A stretch of DNA of 64,000 nt, from positions 1,029,501 to 1,093,500 of the forward strand of contig NZ_CP022985.1 of the NCBI RefSeq assembly GCF_003425985.1. Direction: 5' to 3'. Below, piece by piece: positions 58,683 to 64,000 of the stretch. The notes below the pieces were generated by a model. It saw only the letters and a program-made list of their open reading frames with translations, made no database searches and was not told the origin of the DNA. How positions within the stretch are numbered: the stretch's first letter is position 1; the number at the start of each line of letters is the position of its first letter. The translations under genes were made by a program, and so were the position numbers. This DNA comes from Mariniflexile sp. TRM1-10. Lineage in GTDB: Bacteria; Bacteroidota; Bacteroidia; Flavobacteriales; Flavobacteriaceae.

Positions 58683-60098
58683 ATGTCAAAATCAGCATTA
58701 AGTATAGGAGTCATCATAGGAAACAGAGATTTTTTCCCAGATAGTTTAGTCGAAAAAGCAAGAACAGAAATTATTGATGTTTTTTCAAAATCAAACCTTA
58801 AACCCATTTTATTAGAAACAACGGATACTAAATTAGGAGGTGTCGAAACTTATAAAGAAGCGCAAAAATGTGCTGAACTTTTCAAAAAACACCGGGAAGA
58901 ATTAGCTGGAATTTTAGTTTTATTACCAAATTTCGGTGACGAAAAAGGTGTGGCAGACACTTTAAAACTAGCAAACTTAAATGTGCCCGTTTTAATACAA
59001 GCCTACCCTGATGAACTATCTAAGATGAATGTGGTTAACCGCCGCGATTCTTGGTGTGGTAAAATATCAGTATGTAACAATCTGTATCAATATGGCATAA
59101 AGTACACGTTGACCAGCAAACATGTGTGTTTGCCTTCAGACGACATTTTCCAAAAAGATTTAAATGATTTTATTGCGGTTTGCCGTGTTGTAAAAGGACT
59201 AAGAAATGTTAGAATCGGTGCGGTTGGTGCCAGACCTGGTGCTTTTAATACCGTACGCTATTCAGAAAAAATATTACAAAGGAATGGCATTACGGTAACT
59301 ACGGTAGATTTATCTGAAATTCTTGGAAAAGCCAATAAACTAACAAAAGACGATGCTTCGGTGAAGCAACATTTAGACAAGATTAATGCATACGCTCCTA
59401 AAGGAAAAACCCCTAATGAAGCTATGATTCAAATTGCTAAACTAGATGTTGTTTTAAATGATTTTGTCGAAGAATATGCCTTAGATGCTACGGCGATACA
59501 GTGCTGGACCTCTTTACAGCAAAATTTTGGATGCAATGTATGCACCACGATGAGTATCATGTCCGAAAACATGTTGCCATCGGCTTGTGAAGTAGATGTT
59601 ACAGGCACTTTAAGCATGTACGCTATGCAACTGGCTTCTGGCTCTCCAAGTGCTTTGGTAGATTGGAATAACAACTATGCCGAAGATCCAAATAAATGCG
59701 TATTGTTTCATTGTGGAAACTGGGCTAAATCCTTTTTGCCAGATATTCAAATTAGCAACGCCCCTATTTTAGGAACTAGTGTTGGTGTAGAAAACACGTA
59801 TGGTGCTTTAGACGGTCGTACTCCCGCCATGCCTCTTACTTATGGAAGGATAAGTACCGACGACCCAAAAGGCATTATTAAAGCTTATATAGGTGAAGGC
59901 GAGCTTACAGACGACCCTTTAAAAACTTTTGGAAATAGAGCGGTTGCTCAAATTGGAGACCTACAAGGTTTAATGAATTATGTATGCAGAAATGGTTTTG
60001 AGCATCATGTCGTAATGAACGCTTCTAAAACAGGCGCTATTCTAGAAGAAGCTCTTGGGAATTATATGGGCTGGGATATTTACAACCATAAAGGGTAA
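58683..60098 (+). CDS. L-fucose/arabinose-isomerase-like sugar isomerase
   Basis: A 471-residue cytoplasmic protein matching the short L-fucose/D-arabinose isomerase-like group. N-terminal domain: VIIGNRDFFPDSLVEKARTEI, GVLVLLPNFGDE-type strand. Middle domain: VRIGAVGARPGAFNTVRYSEKILQRNGI. Catalytic-type domain: DATAIQCWTSLQQNFGCNVCTTMSIMSEN, CEVDVTGTLSMYAMQLASG (acidic metal ligands) and FHCGNW (His). It should interconvert an aldose and ketose with a divalent metal. First gene of the operon with transketolase subunits; the kinase that follows suggests isomerise, phosphorylate, then cleave by transketolase. True substrate not known; FucI itself is longer (~590). Confidence 0.82.
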   Translation: MSKSALSIGVIIGNRDFFPDSLVEKARTEIIDVFSKSNLKPILLETTDTKLGGVETYKEAQKCAELFKKHREELAGILVLLPNFGDEKGVADTLKLANLNVPVLIQAYPDELSKMNVVNRRDSWCGKISVCNNLYQYGIKYTLTSKHVCLPSDDIFQKDLNDFIAVCRVVKGLRNVRIGAVGARPGAFNTVRYSEKILQRNGITVTTVDLSEILGKANKLTKDDASVKQHLDKINAYAPKGKTPNEAMIQIAKLDVVLNDFVEEYALDATAIQCWTSLQQNFGCNVCTTMSIMSENMLPSACEVDVTGTLSMYAMQLASGSPSALVDWNNNYAEDPNKCVLFHCGNWAKSFLPDIQISNAPILGTSVGVENTYGALDGRTPAMPLTYGRISTDDPKGIIKAYIGEGELTDDPLKTFGNRAVAQIGDLQGLMNYVCRNGFEHHVVMNASKTGAILEEALGNYMGWDIYNHKG

Positions 60099-60126
60099 TT
60101 GATTAAATACTCCTTAGATTAAAAAA

Positions 60127-60951
60127 ATGACAAACAAAGAATTAAAATTAAAATCCATATACTTGAGAAAAAACCTTCTTAAGTATATTTATAAAGCAAA
60201 AGCGGGACATACAGGCGGTAGCTTATCGTGTGTTGACACGTTAAATGTATTGTACAATCGTGTTTTAAATGTAGATCCAAACAATTTTAAAAATCCAAAT
60301 CGCGATAGATATATACAAAGTAAAGGACACTGTGTAGAGGCTCTTTTTGTAACCTTAGCAGATCGTGGCTTTTTCCCGGAATCGGATTTAGAAACCCTTT
60401 GCCAATACCAGTCACATTATATAGGACATCCTACCAAAAAGGTAAATGGTGTTGAACAAAACACAGGTGCACTGGGTCATGGTCTACCAATATGTGTTGG
60501 TGAAGCCATTGCTGCAAAATTGGACAGTAAAACACATAGAGTTTACACCCTTTTAGGGGATGGCGAATTACCCGAAGGCTCTAACTGGGAAGCCTTTTTA
60601 TCGGCATCCCATTATAAGTTAGATAATTTATACGCCATTTTAGATAACAACAAACAACAAATTACGGGCTATAATAAAGACGTTATGAATACCGATTCGG
60701 TTCGTCAGAAACTGGAAGCATTTGGTTGGGCAGTAAAAGAGGTTGATGGTCATAATCTTGAAGAGCTCGAAGATGCTTTAAACAATGGGCCTTTTGAAGA
60801 AGGAAAACCAAACTTTATCATTGCACATACTATTAAAGGAAAAGGAGTTAGTTATATGGAAAGCGTCACAAAATGGCATCATGGTGTCCCCACGCCAGAG
60901 CAATATGAATTAGCACTTTCAGAATTAACAGAAGCAGAAGCATTAATCTAG
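60127..60951 (+). CDS. Transketolase N-terminal subunit
   Basis: A 274-residue protein with thiamine-diphosphate-binding half: YKAKAGHTGGSLSCVDTLNVLYNRVL, RDRYIQSKGHCVEALFVTLADRG, NTGALGHGLPICVGEAIAAKL, VYTLLGDGELPEGSNWEAFLSASHYKLDNLYAILDNNKQQITG (ThDP motif GDGE..N), and HTIKGKGVSYME. Split transketolases of this kind work as a pair with a C-terminal subunit; the partner begins 6 bp downstream. In known split forms one acts on D-apulose 4-phosphate and others on central-pathway sugars. Cytoplasmic; regulated with the isomerase by module C and possibly DeoR. Confidence 0.9.
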   Translation: MTNKELKLKSIYLRKNLLKYIYKAKAGHTGGSLSCVDTLNVLYNRVLNVDPNNFKNPNRDRYIQSKGHCVEALFVTLADRGFFPESDLETLCQYQSHYIGHPTKKVNGVEQNTGALGHGLPICVGEAIAAKLDSKTHRVYTLLGDGELPEGSNWEAFLSASHYKLDNLYAILDNNKQQITGYNKDVMNTDSVRQKLEAFGWAVKEVDGHNLEELEDALNNGPFEEGKPNFIIAHTIKGKGVSYMESVTKWHHGVPTPEQYELALSELTEAEALI

Positions 60952-60957
60952 TGGATT

Positions 60958-61932
60958 ATGGAATTAGATAAAATAGAGGAAAAGGATTTAAGAATGGGCA
61001 AAGCTAATCAGGATGTTTTTTCTGAAACATTGCAAGCATTAGCAGAAACCGATAGAGATATAATTGCAGTAACCAGTGATTCACGCGGTTCTGGTAAATT
61101 GGTTCCATTTGGAGAAAAGTACCCAAATCAAATTGTTGAAGTTGGTATTGCCGAGCAAAATTTAGTAGGTGTTGCTGCAGGATTGGCTTCAGCAGGTAAA
61201 AAAACATTTGCTGTATCACCTGCATGTTTTCTGAGTGCTCGTGCCTTAGAGCAAATTAAAAATGATGTTTGTTATTCAGACAATCCCGTAACTTTAGTGG
61301 GCATTAGTGCCGGGGTAAGTTATGGTGCACTTGGTACCACACATCATAGTTTACATGATTATGCCGTGCTTCGTGCTATCAACAATATCATAATTGTAGC
61401 ACCCGCAGACAATTTTGAAACGGAACAAGCAGTTCGATTGGCTGCTGAAACAAACAAACCCGTGTACATGCGTTATGGCAAAAAAGCGATGCCGTTTTTA
61501 AATGAAGAAAACAAAACCTTCGAATTTGGCAAAGGTCGTGTTTTAAGAGACGGTGATGATTTAGCCATTATTGCAACAGGCGAAACCGTTTATCCTGCTT
61601 GGTTAGCAGCAAAAAAACTTGAAGATGAGCATGGTTTAAAAGCAACTGTAGTAAGCATGCATACCATCAAGCCTTTAGATACCGATTTAATAGAAAAACT
61701 GGCTACAAACGGAAGACCTATTGTCACAGTCGAAGAACATATGGTACATGGCGGTTTGGGTGAAGCTTGTGCTTCCTACTTATTTCAAAAAGGTTTCAAA
61801 AACAAATTCAAAATTGTTGGAATTCCTGATGAATATACCGTTACTGGTTCTCAAGTAGAAATTTTCAACCATTATGGCATATCAAAAGATGGTTTGTTTA
61901 AAACGTGCAAAGAACTGTTAGAGACTGTTTAA
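60958..61932 (+). CDS. Transketolase C-terminal subunit (last codons within a repeat element)
   Basis: A 324-residue protein: pyrimidine-binding half with AVTSDSRGSGKLVPF, EVGIAEQNLVGVAAGLASAGKK (catalytic Glu), SYGALGTTHHSLHDYAVLRAINN and transketolase C domain (VEEHMVHGGLGEACASYLFQKG). The reading frame runs into a MITE-like element at 61920: Leu comes just before it, and the last three residues Glu-Thr-Val and the TAA are encoded by the element. The C-terminus of homologues may be a few residues different; function is likely kept since family length is ~310. Confidence 0.9.
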   Translation: MELDKIEEKDLRMGKANQDVFSETLQALAETDRDIIAVTSDSRGSGKLVPFGEKYPNQIVEVGIAEQNLVGVAAGLASAGKKTFAVSPACFLSARALEQIKNDVCYSDNPVTLVGISAGVSYGALGTTHHSLHDYAVLRAINNIIIVAPADNFETEQAVRLAAETNKPVYMRYGKKAMPFLNEENKTFEFGKGRVLRDGDDLAIIATGETVYPAWLAAKKLEDEHGLKATVVSMHTIKPLDTDLIEKLATNGRPIVTVEEHMVHGGLGEACASYLFQKGFKNKFKIVGIPDEYTVTGSQVEIFNHYGISKDGLFKTCKELLETV

Positions 61933-62137
61933 ATTTTGTTTTTGGAACATTTTATAGGGTATTTTTTCGTCAGATAGGGCCGAGCGTATAAAAAAGGTCT
62001 GGGGAGACCTTTTTAGCGAAGGAGCCAGGCTGCCGCGAGGGAGAGATTCATAGCCATAGCTATGTACCGAAAAATAGCTGATGTATGGCGGAAAAAGGCA
62101 CATAAAAGAACCAAAGGATAAAACTTAAACAGTCTCT
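61920..62137. repeat. MITE-like inverted-repeat element R3
   Basis: It begins AGAGACTGTTTAAATTTTG and ends CTTAAACAGTCTCT (13-14 bp arms, one mismatch). It contains the full hairpin block AAAAAGGTCT-GGGG-AGACCTTTTT (61991-62014) and the R2-like CATAGCCATAGCTATG block, so it links R1 and R2. No coding capacity; the left arm supplies the stop of the transketolase gene. Confidence 0.88.
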
Positions 62138-62266
62138 TAAAAATTTAATATAAAGTATCGCCTTTTTGGCAACAAATAATTAAGATCGCGCTATTGATTG
62201 CTGTTATTATGGATAGATTAAATCATCCAAACGAAGACTAAACCATTTCAAAAGTAAAGAATAAGC
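62138..62266. other. Spacer before the FGGY kinase
   Basis: 129 bp after the element, AT-rich, with no hairpin or regulon box seen. The kinase may depend on read-through past R3 or on a promoter here. Confidence 0.5.
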
Positions 62267-63766
62267 ATGTCAAAATCATATATTTTATCCATCGATCAAG
62301 GTACCAGTGGCACCAAAGCCATCATTTTTGATGAACGTGGAACAGTTATTATAAAAACTACTGAACCTTTAAAATCGTACTACCCTACTGCTAGTTTTGT
62401 TGAACAAGATCCTTTTGAAATTTATCAGTCAGTAATAAATGCCGTTAAAAATTGTATTTCAAAATTCAACGAACAATTTCCGGGTGAAGAACAAAACATC
62501 GTGTCTTGCGGAATTTCCAACCAACGGGAAACATTTGTACTATGGGATAAAAACGGAAACCCACTACACAACGCCGTAGTTTGGCAATGCAAACGTTCTG
62601 TTGAAGTGTGCGAACGCTTAAAAGAAAACAACCTGGAAAGTGCTATAAACTCCAGTACAGGTTTAACTATCGATCCCTATTTTTCAGCAACCAAAGTCAT
62701 GTGGCTTAATGAAAACAATGATACCGTTAAAAAAGCTATCAAAAACGGGGAAGCTTACTTTGGAACGGTGGACACATGGTTGCTTTACAAACTTACAAAC
62801 CATAAAAGTTTTAAAACAGAATACACAAATGCTTCAAGAACCTTATTTTTTAATATCTATAATTTAGAATGGGATACATCGCTTTTAAAAGCATTTAATA
62901 TTGAAAATTTAAACCTTCCAGAAGTTACGTTTTCTTCAGATCGTTTTGGGGATTCAACTTTTGAAGGCACTTTTAAAAAAGCACTTCCAATAATGGGTAT
63001 TATTGGTGATTCGCAAGCAGCCTTTTTTGGAGAAGAATGTTTTACCAATGGCATGGCAAAAGCCACTTTAGGCACAGGTTCATCTATTTTATGGCATGCT
63101 GAAAATCTATCAAAACAGACCGATAATGGCATGCTTACCACTATTGGTTGGAGTATTGAAGGTCAGGTGAATTATGCCTTAGAAGGTGTGATAGTAAGTT
63201 GCGGTTCTACAATTGAGTGGTTAAAAAACCAGTTAGAGGTCTTTACTTCTTATCAGGAAATAGAACCGATGGCAACCTCATTAAAAACCAATGACGGTGT
63301 TTATCTTATTCCTGCTTTTAGCGGTATGGGAGCTCCATATTGGCAAAAAGATTGGAAAGCTTCTATTCATGGGCTAACCTTCGGAACAACGAAAGAACAT
63401 CTGGTACGAGCTGCCTTAGAGTCTATTGCGTTCCAAATAAAAGATGTGATTCATTCTATTGAAAAAGAAACAAAAACGTCGCTAAAAGAATTAAAAGTAA
63501 ACGGTGGCATTACCGCCAATGAATTCTTGATGCAGTTTATAGCCGATTTGTTAAAAACACCTATTACCAACATGGGCATTACCGATGTGTCTGCTTGGGG
63601 TGCGGCTTTAATGTCGGGACTGGGGGTAAAACTTTGGAGGAACTTAGACACGCTTCCGAAATTACCAAGCGACATGATTAAACGTTACAACCCAAATAAG
63701 GATAATGATATTGTAAATAAGGCGTATTTAGGTTGGCAAACTATTATTACTAATAAAACAGAATAA
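62267..63766 (+). CDS. FGGY-family carbohydrate kinase (glycerol-kinase-like)
   Basis: A 499-residue cytoplasmic kinase: phosphate-1 loop SIDQGTSGTKAIIFDERG, SNQRETFVLWDKNGNPLHNAVVWQCKR, GTVDTWLLYKLT, GDSQAAFFGE, ATLGTGSSILWH, GMGAPYWQKDWKASIHGLTFGTTKEHLVRAALESIAFQ and adenosine motif VNGGITANEFLMQFIADLL. Sequence style is closer to glycerol kinase than xylulokinase, but FGGY relatives phosphorylate many sugars, including ketopentoses. Placed after isomerase and transketolase it should phosphorylate the ketose made by the isomerase. Its position after R3 and a 129-bp gap breaks the otherwise compact operon. Confidence 0.88.
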   Translation: MSKSYILSIDQGTSGTKAIIFDERGTVIIKTTEPLKSYYPTASFVEQDPFEIYQSVINAVKNCISKFNEQFPGEEQNIVSCGISNQRETFVLWDKNGNPLHNAVVWQCKRSVEVCERLKENNLESAINSSTGLTIDPYFSATKVMWLNENNDTVKKAIKNGEAYFGTVDTWLLYKLTNHKSFKTEYTNASRTLFFNIYNLEWDTSLLKAFNIENLNLPEVTFSSDRFGDSTFEGTFKKALPIMGIIGDSQAAFFGEECFTNGMAKATLGTGSSILWHAENLSKQTDNGMLTTIGWSIEGQVNYALEGVIVSCGSTIEWLKNQLEVFTSYQEIEPMATSLKTNDGVYLIPAFSGMGAPYWQKDWKASIHGLTFGTTKEHLVRAALESIAFQIKDVIHSIEKETKTSLKELKVNGGITANEFLMQFIADLLKTPITNMGITDVSAWGAALMSGLGVKLWRNLDTLPKLPSDMIKRYNPNKDNDIVNKAYLGWQTIITNKTE

Positions 63767-63795
63767 ATCTTTTATACAACCTTGATGTTTATAAC

Positions 63796-64000
63796 AATGA
63801 ACTCGTTTAAACTTTTTATAATTGGCTAAAAAATCGTCCTTTTGCACTCGCTTTTTGCCCTTTTTTCCTTGCGTAGCTCTGCTATGCAACTCAAAAAAGT
63901 CTTCAACCGAGCATAGGGCGGAGCGTGAAAAAATAACCCAGTGGGTTATTTTAGCGCACGAGCCAGCTGGCGAAGGGTTAAATTTTCGCTTCAATCAAAA
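63796..64000. repeat. Inverted-repeat-type element at window edge (R4), runs out of view
   Basis: It starts AATGAACTCGTTTAAACTTTTT, like the arm at 35562, with GGCTAAAAAATCGTCC and TAGCTCTGCTATGC shared with that element. It then carries GGGCGGAGCGTG, a hairpin AAAATAACCC-AGT-GGGTTATTTT (63930-63952), AGCGCACGAGCCAG and CTGGCGAAGGG. These flanks match R1/R3 while the stem sequence differs. No gene; the kinase terminator might be this hairpin. Confidence 0.7.

Noticed and set aside
63728..63994. 88-residue minus-strand frame at the window end
   Set aside because: It lies within repeat element R4 and over the kinase end; the translation is repeat-derived.

Overview
The window looks like a chromosomal segment of a Bacteroidota bacterium, most likely a flavobacterium. 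It is AT-rich, genes lack strong Shine-Dalgarno sites, there is a SusC/SusD outer-membrane pair, many secreted or lipoprotein glycan enzymes have short 'FAQ/NAQ' or lipobox signals, there is a large RHS locus with a Bacteroidota-type N-terminus, and the intergenic repeats include the dispersed 'CTTCGACAGGCTCAG' word common in flavobacteria. No rRNA, tRNA, CRISPR array or intact transposase was seen.

Layout. (1) About 1-33.1 kb, all on the minus strand, is a polysaccharide utilization locus (PUL). In transcription order it holds GH78, GH2, a GH43-like propeller, GH2/LacZ, GH106, an SGNH acetylesterase, a DUF5703 enzyme, a PL1 lyase with extra domains and GH127. A promoter region, SusC, SusD, a strong terminator, PL1, DUF3826, PL1 and a beta-helix protein cut by the window edge follow. 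The enzyme set (three PL1 lyases, two alpha-L-rhamnosidase families, beta-L-arabinofuranosidase-type GH127, beta-galactosidase-type GH2, deacetylase) points to a pectin-like, rhamnose-rich substrate (rhamnogalacturonan I or II). (2) 33.2-44.9 kb, same strand, is the inner-membrane and cytoplasmic part: MFS transporter, TIM-barrel isomerase/epimerase, Na+/sugar symporter, phytanoyl-CoA-dioxygenase-like enzyme, GH31, a beta-helix enzyme fused to an L-rhamnose-mutarotase-like tail, and a Gfo/Idh/MocA oxidoreductase. (3) 45.5-46.4 kb, plus strand, is a divergent AraC-family regulator. (4) 46.7-56.5 kb, minus strand, is an RHS polymorphic-toxin locus: an RHS N-terminal partner, an RHS protein with a zinc-type HNH tail, an Imm33-like immunity protein, then an orphan RHS tail with further small genes, two of them apparently frameshifted. 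(5) 57.8-63.8 kb, plus strand, is a sugar catabolic cluster: DeoR regulator, L-fucose-isomerase-like enzyme, two-subunit transketolase and an FGGY kinase.

How the parts fit. A 61-bp promoter module (TTGRYCRYCG, exactly 34 bp, AATATTMGC) occurs four times: before susC, before the beta-helix/mutarotase gene, before the oxidoreductase and before the isomerase-transketolase cluster. This ties the extracellular PUL, its cytoplasmic processing genes and the separate catabolic cluster on the other side of the RHS island into one apparent regulon. The isomerase, kinase and split-transketolase set resembles the published D-apiose route in enzyme classes, but the substrate is not proven by the sequence.

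Small inverted-repeat elements are frequent. In two places their terminal repeats supply the stop codon of a metabolic gene (the transketolase C-subunit and the Na+ symporter).
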